This document shows, piece by piece, positions 56,901-64,000 of a DNA stretch of 64,000 nucleotides. The DNA is taken from assembly GCF_020906275.1 (NCBI RefSeq), contig NZ_CP086727.1, positions 2,232,001 through 2,296,000 on the forward strand, given 5' to 3'. Source of the DNA: Parasphingorhabdus litoris DSM 22379. GTDB lineage: Bacteria; Pseudomonadota; Alphaproteobacteria; Sphingomonadales; Sphingomonadaceae. Each line of letters opens with the position of its first letter. Position 1 is the stretch's first letter. The notes under the pieces are model-generated. The model was not told the DNA's origin. It ran no database searches and worked only from the letters and a program-made list of their open reading frames with translations. Position numbers and translations under genes: made by a program.

Positions 56901-59090
56901 ATGGCAGTAAAAGGCTTACTTAAAGCGTTTTCCAATGATTCAGCCGGCGGACCTGCATCCGTTGCATCGTCCGAAATTCAGGCGAAACGCCTCGAAGTCC
57001 TTGATGACTTTGAGCAGGCGGGCATTAATTGGCTTTGGGCCACCGATGCCGAAGGTCGCTTTGCATATCTATCTGAAAAGGCAGCAGAAAACCTGAACAT
57101 GCCGATCAGTGAGATATTGAATCAGCCATTTACGTCATTGTTTGAAAATGACCCCGACAATCCGGATGAAAAATCGGATCGCCCGCTGCACTATCAACTC
57201 AGCCGCCGCAGTAAATTACACGATCTGGTCGTCCGCCGCGTACCGCTGACTCTGGGCAAAGAAGATCGCCCCACCTGGTGGATGATTTCTGCCCATCCGA
57301 AATTTGATGATGCCGGCAATTTCCAAGGCTATCGCGGTAATGCGAAAGATGTCACGATCGAATATCAGCGCAAACTTGAGGATTCTCGTCTTGCCGAATT
57401 TGATTCGCTGACCGGTCTCGCCAATCGCCACCGCATGGACAACCAATTGAACGGTATTTTGGGCGCTTTCAAGGCCGCGGGCCGCAGCTGCGCCATCATG
57501 ATGCTCGACCTCGACCGGTTCAAGCAGGTGAACGACACAATGGGACATCCCGCCGGTGACGAGCTGCTTCAGCAAGTGGCGACACGGCTTCGCAAAATTG
57601 TCGGCGATCGCGGCGAAATTGGCCGGCTTGGTGGCGATGAATTCCAGATCATCCTGCCCGATATTGATGACCGGGGGAAATTGGGCGAAATAGCGGAAAA
57701 GATCGTCAAAATTATATCTCAGCCCTATCCCATTGACGATAAAAGTGCCGTCATTGGAACATCAGTCGGCATCGCAGTCGCCCCCTATGATGGCGTTGAA
57801 AAAGACGAACTGGTTCGCAGTTCCGATCTTGCACTCTATTCCGCCAAAAATTCGGGACGAGGCCAATTTCGCTTCTATTCGGCCGATCTGAAGGATGAAG
57901 AAGAGGAACGCCGCCTGCTGGTTGAAGACTTGCGCCATGCGCTGGACAATGATCAGCTGGAGCTGCATTATCAGCCCGTGGTCCGCACCGATGACCATAT
58001 GGTCGTAGGTTTTGAAGGACTGATGCGTTGGGTACATCCTGAACGGGGTGCAGTTAGCCCGGGCGTGTTCATTCCGATCGCCGAAGAACTCAATCTTATC
58101 AACCAGCTCGGTGAATGGGCACTGCGCAAGGCTTGTACCGATGCTCTGCAATGGCCGCACTCCGTGCGTATTGCGGTCAATGTATCGGCCGTACAATTTG
58201 CGAATAGCGGATTTCCCGAAATCGTCATGAACGCGCTGGCCACAAGCGGCCTGGCCCCTGAGCGGCTGGAACTCGAACTGACCGAGAGCGTATTCATGGG
58301 CGACAGCGAATCCATCGATAACACGTTCAAAATATTGAAAGAACTCGGCGTCCGCCTGGCTCTGGACGATTTTGGGACGGGCTATTCATCGCTTAGCTAT
58401 TTGCGCTCTGCTCCATTTGACAAGATCAAAGTCGACAAGAGCTTCGTCGATTCTTGCACACAGAAAGACAAGAACAGCGCCAAAATCATCGCGGCCATCG
58501 TCAGCCTGTCGGAAGCTTTGGGCATGGAAACAACGGTTGAGGGCGTTGAGGCGTTCGATCAATTTACCCTCGTTTGCTCCAAGGGCGCGCGCTATATTCA
58601 AGGCTGGATATATTCCAAGGCCTTGAGAATTGAGGAAATCGAAGAAAAACTGGGTAGCGGTGAATTCCGTATAGAGCCCGATGGGCCAGATCTTTATCGG
58701 CCCGATCGGCGTACGGTTTTCAGACGCATTGGTGCAATCCATGAAGATCATCGTTATGAAGTAGTCATGCGCGATCTTTCCAAAACCGGTGCTCGCTTCG
58801 AAGGGATGCTCGGCGTTCCTGTTGGGACTCAACTGGTCCTCGATCTTGGCGGAGGACAGCTAGTCATCTGCACGGTTCTGAGAGCTAAGGAAGCAATGGT
58901 GGCGACAGAATTCGAGACGCCGTTGGTTAGCGATGGCGCCGGTGGTCTATGTACACGTCACCGTGTATCACCTTATGATCTTGCTGCTGCCGGGATGCCC
59001 TTGGCCGCCTTGCCTCCAGGCAATTACCCGCTGACGCAAAGCGCCACGGATCAGAAAAGCAAACCAAAGTTCATGCAGGTTGCGATCTAG
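56901..59090 (+). CDS. PAS-GGDEF-EAL-PilZ c-di-GMP signalling protein
   Basis: 729 residues with no membrane helix, so cytoplasmic. Domains: PAS (about 35-150, WLWATDAEGRF), GGDEF with intact GGDEF at residues 244-248 and no RxxD inhibitory site, EAL with the signature reading EGL at 372-374 but with other catalytic residues present (NVSAVQF, ELTES, DDFGTGYSS, KVDKSF, EGVE), and a PilZ domain (about 605-700: RRTVFRRIG, DLSKTGARF). It both could make and hydrolyse c-di-GMP, with PilZ sensing it. Divergent from ccmC across about 245 bases. Signal input at PAS unknown. Confidence 0.92.
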   Translation: MAVKGLLKAFSNDSAGGPASVASSEIQAKRLEVLDDFEQAGINWLWATDAEGRFAYLSEKAAENLNMPISEILNQPFTSLFENDPDNPDEKSDRPLHYQLSRRSKLHDLVVRRVPLTLGKEDRPTWWMISAHPKFDDAGNFQGYRGNAKDVTIEYQRKLEDSRLAEFDSLTGLANRHRMDNQLNGILGAFKAAGRSCAIMMLDLDRFKQVNDTMGHPAGDELLQQVATRLRKIVGDRGEIGRLGGDEFQIILPDIDDRGKLGEIAEKIVKIISQPYPIDDKSAVIGTSVGIAVAPYDGVEKDELVRSSDLALYSAKNSGRGQFRFYSADLKDEEEERRLLVEDLRHALDNDQLELHYQPVVRTDDHMVVGFEGLMRWVHPERGAVSPGVFIPIAEELNLINQLGEWALRKACTDALQWPHSVRIAVNVSAVQFANSGFPEIVMNALATSGLAPERLELELTESVFMGDSESIDNTFKILKELGVRLALDDFGTGYSSLSYLRSAPFDKIKVDKSFVDSCTQKDKNSAKIIAAIVSLSEALGMETTVEGVEAFDQFTLVCSKGARYIQGWIYSKALRIEEIEEKLGSGEFRIEPDGPDLYRPDRRTVFRRIGAIHEDHRYEVVMRDLSKTGARFEGMLGVPVGTQLVLDLGGGQLVICTVLRAKEAMVATEFETPLVSDGAGGLCTRHRVSPYDLAAAGMPLAALPPGNYPLTQSATDQKSKPKFMQVAI

Positions 59091-59146
59091 AAACTTAGGT
59101 CGGGATCAGGTTCTAGCCCGCATAAACCGGCATTGCGAAACCAGGC

Positions 59147-60196
59147 TCACCGGCCAATTAATGCCTGCGCCATATTGTCGGCCACTACGGCAGACGGCAA
59201 TTGGCTCGATGCGCTTTCTTCCCAGATCTCGGTTAATCGGCCTGGTATATTTGCAACCCGCCGATTCACTTCCTCAACATCACTATCACCAAGATATTCC
59301 AACCCGACGCTAATGATGCCGCCGGAGTTGATCACATAGTCAGGCGCAAAGAGAATGTTGCGATCAAAAATCCGCTGACCATCTTCCGGGGTTGCCAACT
59401 GATTATTAGCACCGCCGGCAACGATCGGAACGTTAAGATGAGCAATAGAAACCTTATCCAGAATCGCACCTAAAGCATTGGGGCTGAACACATCGGCTTC
59501 CAAACGCATGACATCATCAAGGCCAACCACGGCCGCACCCAGTTCCTCCGCCAAACGGGCTGCATGATCCTTATCAATATCTGCGATGCTGAGCCGTGCA
59601 CCATCTTTTGCCAGCAAACGCGCCAATCCGCCGCCGACACTGCCAACACCCTGGATCGCCACATGGACGTCCTCCATGCTGTCGCGACCCAATTTATGTT
59701 TCACAGCTGCTTTGACGCCGAGATAGACACCCATGGCCGTAAACGGACCGGGATCACCGCCCGCGTCGCCATGATCACTGACCGGCAAGCCCGAGACATA
59801 TTTTGTCTCTTTCGATACAGCGACCATGTCAGCGGTGCTGATCCCGACATCTTCTGCGGTGACATAACGGCCACCCAGCGAATCAATCATCCGTCCAAAG
59901 GCCGCAAGCATTTCCCGAGATTTCCGCCGATTGCCATCGGCAAGGATAACCGCCTTCCCGCCACCTAATGGCAATCCGGCCATTGCATTTTTGAAGCTCA
60001 TTCCGCGCGAGAGGCGCAGCGCATCGGTTACAGCAGTCTCACGATTCTCATAATGCCAAAACCGCGTACCGCCTGCACCAGGGCCCAAATGGGTTGAATG
60101 CAGCGCAATAATCGCGCTCAAGTCGGTTTCGCGATCATGGAAAAAATGGACGGCTTCATGGCCATCAAAATCTGGCAGATCCCACATTACCGACAT
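59147..60196 (-). CDS. Glu/Leu/Phe/Val dehydrogenase family (leucine dehydrogenase type)
   Basis: 349 residues. NAD-dependent oxidative deamination of branched-chain or aromatic amino acids. Catalytic Lys in GGGKAVILAD (the PLGGGKA block), Asp in TAEDVGIS, and the NAD loop GVGSVGGGLAR. Branched-chain activity fits a link to the LiuR-like regulator elsewhere in the window, which is inference. Stands alone between tRNA-His and the GGDEF gene. Confidence 0.9.
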   Translation of the reverse strand: MSVMWDLPDFDGHEAVHFFHDRETDLSAIIALHSTHLGPGAGGTRFWHYENRETAVTDALRLSRGMSFKNAMAGLPLGGGKAVILADGNRRKSREMLAAFGRMIDSLGGRYVTAEDVGISTADMVAVSKETKYVSGLPVSDHGDAGGDPGPFTAMGVYLGVKAAVKHKLGRDSMEDVHVAIQGVGSVGGGLARLLAKDGARLSIADIDKDHAARLAEELGAAVVGLDDVMRLEADVFSPNALGAILDKVSIAHLNVPIVAGGANNQLATPEDGQRIFDRNILFAPDYVINSGGIISVGLEYLGDSDVEEVNRRVANIPGRLTEIWEESASSQLPSAVVADNMAQALIGR

Positions 60197-60329
60197 TTGG
60201 AAAATCCCCTCGCTGGAAAAGTAACATAATTTGGTTTGAACGTAATAATATTACAAAACACTTTTGTCACCCCATGACGTCTGGAGAACCGCTAACCATT
60301 TAATTATGCTGTCGAGATGATGTTGAAAA

Positions 60330-60407
60330 TGGGGCGATCGACGGGCTTCGAACCCGCGACCTCCGGTACCACAAACCGGCGCTCTAACCAACTGAGCTAC
60401 GATCGCC
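60330..60407 (-). tRNA. tRNA-His (GTG)
   Basis: Reads on the minus strand with the anticodon GTG in TTTGTGGTA. The seven-pair acceptor stem is GCGATCG / CGATCGC. The universal His extra G(-1) is encoded (complement of 60407) and pairs with C73, and CCA is encoded (60332-60330). The D stem AGCTC... GAGC and T loop TTCGAAG are normal. Confidence 0.97.
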
Positions 60408-60524
60408 ATAATCACAGGATATATAAACATATCCGCTGCGCCGCGCTGCATAGGGATGCATGGGGGCAGCCGTCAAGTATTTAGCATAGCAAAATCGCGT
60501 GAAACAATATTGGTGGGCAAATTA

Positions 60525-61514
60525 CTACAGGGCATTCCCACGCTGACGGTGAACCAATCGCGCCGGTTGACGCCCGGCATCAACCAATGCGCGCTCTTCC
60601 ACCAAGGCACTTTGCATTTCCACTGCCATGTCCAGCCGAAACCAGCGTGTTTTCAGCTTTACCTGGCTTTGCACCTGCGACGGCGCAAGAAAGCTGGCAG
60701 GAAATGGTTCGGCCCAAAAATCATTAAGGCTGCCATATCCCGTTTCGGCGCGGCGCCCGAGAAATTGACGGGAACGCACAATATCCGGATCATTGGAGAG
60801 CATAGCCAGTAAAACTGCCTGTTCGGGACGCAAGGTATTGATATTGATCGGTGACAAATCCGTGGTCGGCAAGGCACAAAGCCAAGGCGCGATCCGTGCA
60901 TAGACCGCATGGGTCACCCCTTTTATGGTGCGCAGCTCGCTAATATCCACCATGATGGCATTGGCGGTACGATAAGGATCCTCCAGCTGCGCATAATATT
61001 CATCTTCCGCGCCACGCGGAGATGGCGCGGTGTCGCTATCAATCCAGTCGGTGACTGATTCCGCAATCTCGGCGGCCTCGCCTTCCGGTATTTCCAGCAA
61101 AGTCATCAGCCGGACAAATTGTGTCTGGCCATCCGGACGCGCTGATAAGAGCGCATCATTCTGGCTCACTAGACTGTTGATATTAAAGCAATTACCACCG
61201 TCGGTCAGCGCTGCAGTGATTACACCGCCGGGAACCGGGAACCGCCTTTCCTGACCATTCCAACCGCCCAAGTTGGTTGTGCGCCCCGGCGAAAGGCTGA
61301 CAATCTGTTCCGCCGATTGCATGCCAATTGATTCCGCTGCGATCAAATAAGCCTTGGCCTGACTGAGTTCACGGGCGTTGGACGCCAATTTGGTGGCGCC
61401 AGCCAGTCGGTCTATCCCATGCGCAGCGAGCACCGCTATCACGGCAACGAGCAACAATACGGTCAGCAGGGCCGCACCACGTTCGCTTTTCTTTGCCGGG
61501 CCAAAACCCATCAT
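60525..61514 (-). CDS. gspK: Type II secretion minor pseudopilin GspK
   Basis: 329 residues. Prepilin signal: SERG cleaved before AALLTVLLLVAVIA; the GspK lineage lacks Glu at +5, as here. The GspK core domain follows (SLVSQNDALLSA, INTLRPEQAVLLAML). Tip component of the pseudopilus. Overlaps gspJ by four bases. No gspL or other gsp gene follows. Confidence 0.88.
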   Translation of the reverse strand: MMGFGPAKKSERGAALLTVLLLVAVIAVLAAHGIDRLAGATKLASNARELSQAKAYLIAAESIGMQSAEQIVSLSPGRTTNLGGWNGQERRFPVPGGVITAALTDGGNCFNINSLVSQNDALLSARPDGQTQFVRLMTLLEIPEGEAAEIAESVTDWIDSDTAPSPRGAEDEYYAQLEDPYRTANAIMVDISELRTIKGVTHAVYARIAPWLCALPTTDLSPININTLRPEQAVLLAMLSNDPDIVRSRQFLGRRAETGYGSLNDFWAEPFPASFLAPSQVQSQVKLKTRWFRLDMAVEMQSALVEERALVDAGRQPARLVHRQRGNAL

Positions 61515-62137
61515 AGATAACCCGTCCCAACTAGAAAGACGTGACGATAGCTTCTGCCATTTTGTTCAAACTGTAATTCCACCGCGCGGGGTAAATCATT
61601 GAGCCGTTCGGTCTGCCATTGATTAAGCCACCGCCCTCTTTTGTCGCGAAAGCGCAGCTCCAGCTCGCTAATGCCGTTCAACAGTCCGGCTGGCTCGCTG
61701 ATCGAACCGCCATCTGTCGTCTCATATTGCAAACGTTCGAGTCGGCCATCATTCAATTGATAGGAGACACGCTGTATATTGGATCGCGGTTTATTGTTCA
61801 GATTGCTTTGCCCACCGCGGCTGAACGATAAAAAGCCCCGCCCGCCAGTGCCTGTTTCGCTAATGAAAGCAGCTACCCGGTCTCCGTCTTCATCACGATG
61901 CGGCCGCGGCAGAGCCTGGCTTAGATCTGCTTCCATCAGTGACACCAGGCGCTGCATCTCCGCCATATCACCAAGCTTCGCATCCGTGACGGCATTGCTG
62001 TCCACCGCGCCGCGCAGCAATATGACACCTGCAACCGACAGCAACGAAAAAATAAACAGCGCGACCATCATCTCGACCAGCGTAAAGCCGCCCTGCGTTG
62101 TGGTGCTATCGCAGCGATTGTCTTTTTCACCGGCCAT
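61511..62137 (-). CDS. gspJ: Type II secretion pseudopilin GspJ
   Basis: 208 residues from ATG 62137 (an in-frame TTG at 62191 is possible, but its site is weak). Prepilin peptide TQGG cleaved before FTLVEMMVALFIF with the conserved Glu at +5. A GspJ beta-rich domain follows. The upstream neighbour is a plus-strand oxygenase, not gspI, so the pair is detached from a normal gspC-N operon. Confidence 0.87.
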   Translation of the reverse strand: MAGEKDNRCDSTTTQGGFTLVEMMVALFIFSLLSVAGVILLRGAVDSNAVTDAKLGDMAEMQRLVSLMEADLSQALPRPHRDEDGDRVAAFISETGTGGRGFLSFSRGGQSNLNNKPRSNIQRVSYQLNDGRLERLQYETTDGGSISEPAGLLNGISELELRFRDKRGRWLNQWQTERLNDLPRAVELQFEQNGRSYRHVFLVGTGYL

Positions 62138-62246
62138 GACCGGCTTATCTATATCCACATTATGCCGGACAGCAAAGAGCGGTTGCGGCAATCAATTTTT
62201 CATCTAATCTGATGACCCGATATTTGGAGTGATCGCGGAAAATTTG

Positions 62247-62888
62247 ATGGCAGACAATAACAACACGACCGCAGATTATCTGGTCGCGCTCGGTCAGGTG
62301 CAACGCTTTCCGAACAAAGGCGTCGAGCTTTGTATGTTGAAGAATTTTCTGAAAGCCGATGAATGCGATAGGCTCATCCAGCTAATCGATGAAAAGCGCC
62401 GACCATCAACAATCGCCGATGCCAATGGCGATGACTATTTTCGTACCAGTGAGACATGCGATCTCGATCATGATGACGCGTTTGTTGCTGGGATAGACGA
62501 TAGAATCTGTAGCTTTGCAAATATTGATCGGCAATTTGGTGAACCCTTACAGGGCCAACGCTATGCCGAAGGTCAGGAATTCAAGGCGCACACAGATTTT
62601 TTTGATCCCAATGGCGAAGATTTCCGAAAATTCTGTTCCGTATCCGGCCAACGTACCTGGACATTCATGATTTATCTCAACGAACCTGGAGCGGGCGGTG
62701 CCACACGTTTCGTGAAACTAAACAAGAAATTCGTCCCCAAGACAGGCAGCATCATATGCTGGAACAACATGAAGCCGGACGGCGACATTAACAGTTTGAC
62801 GCTCCATCACGGTATGAAGGTGCGCCGTGGCACCAAATATGTAATCACAAAATGGTTCCGGGAACGTGCCTGGCCTTGGCCTGACTAA
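62247..62888 (+). CDS. Prolyl-4-hydroxylase-like 2OG-Fe(II) oxygenase
   Basis: 213 residues from ATG 62247 (the GTG at 62229 is also possible). P4Hc-type domain: the iron triad and 2OG Lys/Arg are seen as HTDFFDP (His, Asp), LHHGMKVRRG (second His, then Lys/Arg), with GQRTWTFMIYLNE between. Hydroxylates a proline or other residue of a protein or peptide using Fe2+, 2-oxoglutarate and O2. The stop overlaps the transporter ATG (TAATG), so translation is coupled. Confidence 0.85.
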   Translation: MADNNNTTADYLVALGQVQRFPNKGVELCMLKNFLKADECDRLIQLIDEKRRPSTIADANGDDYFRTSETCDLDHDDAFVAGIDDRICSFANIDRQFGEPLQGQRYAEGQEFKAHTDFFDPNGEDFRKFCSVSGQRTWTFMIYLNEPGAGGATRFVKLNKKFVPKTGSIICWNNMKPDGDINSLTLHHGMKVRRGTKYVITKWFRERAWPWPD

Positions 62889-64000
62889 TGGAACGGCTTG
62901 AAGCAAGCGGGACAGTGAATAGGGATGATCATATTGCAGCAGCTTCAATGAAAATAACCGGCTACCGCCCTGGCCCGGGAATGATGGTTTCGGCGGCCTT
63001 CATTGGTCCTGGAACCGTCACCGCTTGCACGCTCGCCGGCGCCAATTTTGGTTTTGCGCTGATATGGGCCCTTGTTTTCGCCACGATCACGACGATCATA
63101 TTGCAGTCTATCGCCGTCCGCGTTGCTCTGGTTTCCCGCCTAGGCCTCGCCGAGGCCATGATGCAAAGCGTTGCCTCTCCGATCGTCCGTTGGCTTGCCG
63201 CAGCCTTGCTCATTGCGGCCTTGGCGCTGGGCAACGCAGCTTATGAGGCAGGAAATATTTCCGGCGCGCTATTGGGACTGGAGGCGCTCAACAGCGGCCT
63301 ATCCGAGAATCGCGGCCTTGCCATTACCGCCATTGCCATAATCGCGGGATTGCTGATCCTGTTTTCCAAACCCCGTTGGGTCGAACGTATATTGATTGCC
63401 ATGGTGCTGTTCATGTGCACTGCGTTCTTGCTAACCTTCCTGATAACCCGGCCCGACATAGGCGCGATTTTCGGTGGTTTCATTCCCTCCATTCCCGAAG
63501 GCGGATTATTCACGGCGATCGCGCTGATTGGTACAACTATCGTCCCATACAACCTGTTCCTCCATGCTGCGAGTGTCAGAGAGCGTTGGAAGGAGGAGAG
63601 CGATCTGGCAGTTGCGCAAACAGATAGCAGCCTGTCCATCGGGCTTGGCGGGCTGGTTTCGATCACCATATTAGCGACTGCAGCAGCAAGCCTGTTTGGC
63701 AGTGGTAAAGAGATTGCCAATGCCGCCGACATGGCTGAGCAGCTCAATCCGCTATTTGGCAGCTTTGCAACTGCGACGCTTGGGGCTGGTCTGTTTGCCG
63801 CTGGGCTGACCTCCGCCATAACCGCACCGCTTGCAACCGGCTATATCGTACAGGAAATTTTTGGAAAAACGACCGGAGGGGTATCACGAACACCTTTTAG
63901 AGTTGGTGCCTTACTTGTCATTTTGTCCGGCACTTTTGGCGCGCTACTCAATTACAAACCGGTTGAGATTATCTTCGTTGCCCAGATCGCCAATGGATTG
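62888..64000 (+). CDS. Nramp-family divalent metal transporter, 3' end cut by window
   Basis: 371 codons open to the window end. About nine membrane segments visible. In place of the usual metal-binding DPGN of helix 1 the protein has IGPGTVTACTLAGANFG, and in place of MPHN of helix 6 it has VPYNLFLHA, so the Asp/Asn and Met ligands are changed. Related sequences form a divergent Nramp subgroup with uncertain substrate. Coupled to the P4H-like gene. Mn2+ or Fe2+ uptake is the family default but is not supported by its motifs. Confidence 0.88.
   Translation, partial: MERLEASGTVNRDDHIAAASMKITGYRPGPGMMVSAAFIGPGTVTACTLAGANFGFALIWALVFATITTIILQSIAVRVALVSRLGLAEAMMQSVASPIVRWLAAALLIAALALGNAAYEAGNISGALLGLEALNSGLSENRGLAITAIAIIAGLLILFSKPRWVERILIAMVLFMCTAFLLTFLITRPDIGAIFGGFIPSIPEGGLFTAIALIGTTIVPYNLFLHAASVRERWKEESDLAVAQTDSSLSIGLGGLVSITILATAAASLFGSGKEIANAADMAEQLNPLFGSFATATLGAGLFAAGLTSAITAPLATGYIVQEIFGKTTGGVSRTPFRVGALLVILSGTFGALLNYKPVEIIFVAQIANGL

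Noticed and set aside
60330..60407. tRNA-His lacking the extra 5' G, as in some alphaproteobacteria
   Set aside because: With the correct T8-A9 alignment the G(-1), C73 and CCA are all encoded.

Overview
The window looks like chromosomal DNA from an alphaproteobacterium, most likely a marine or aquatic member of the Sphingomonadales (Sphingorhabdus/Parasphingorhabdus/Sphingopyxis type). This rests on moderate GC, many short overlapping ATGA gene junctions, and the protein set: an S4 without zinc cysteines, a LiuR-like MerR regulator beside a ~600-aa acyl-CoA dehydrogenase, DUF3597 and DUF937 proteins, and a ccmCDEFGHI block. The placement is by eye and no search was run. I see no prophage, insertion sequence, integrase or CRISPR array. 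The segment reads as core chromosome with a few accessory islands.

Layout. Bases 1-9300 hold the end of a UvrD/PcrA helicase, an FkbM methyltransferase with a GMC oxidoreductase, an L,D-transpeptidase, a small HTH protein, an MFS transporter with an unclear start, then cysK coupled to a dienelactone-hydrolase-like gene and a bidirectional terminator. Bases 9300-15450 hold a small Asp/Gly repeat protein, merR plus acyl-CoA dehydrogenase, hisI plus a lipoprotein, purF and an SDR. Bases 15441-21450 are a same-strand cluster of a membrane metal-hydrolase-like protein, photolyase, SDR, cyclopropane-fatty-acid synthase and a serine-hydrolase lipoprotein. Bases 21570-30643 hold korBA, an esterase with rppH, a DUF481 protein, a TPR protein, an rsmB-like gene and guaB. 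Bases 30707-36103 hold an M28 peptidase, an SPFH/NfeD pair, small stress-type proteins and a UDGb glycosylase. Bases 36127-44273 contain aguB and aguA (agmatine to putrescine) around two tandem exported methyltransferase-like genes and a GltB-like enzyme, then a second M28 peptidase. Bases 44371-48943 hold rpsD, a small exported protein, chorismate mutase and rpiB-glyA-nrdR-trmJ. Bases 49084-56655 hold a methyltransferase, kup and the cytochrome c maturation operon. The end holds a PAS-GGDEF-EAL-PilZ protein, a leucine-type dehydrogenase, tRNA-His, an isolated gspJ-gspK pair, a prolyl-hydroxylase-like oxygenase and a divergent Nramp-family transporter cut by the window end.

Working together. 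rpiB, glyA, purF, hisI and guaB serve nucleotide, one-carbon and histidine supply. The ccm genes assemble c-type cytochromes. aguA and aguB form an agmatine route to putrescine. The photolyase cluster combines DNA photorepair with membrane-lipid modification and is the best candidate for a coordinated light-stress regulon. A 53-bp element directly upstream of it recurs, at 46 of 53 positions, upstream of the MFS gene about 15 kb away. The most novel-looking items are that shared element, a MerR gene whose predicted transcript begins at its own ATG, the tandem exported methyltransferase-like proteins, the lone gspJK pair, and the Nramp homologue lacking the standard metal-site residues.
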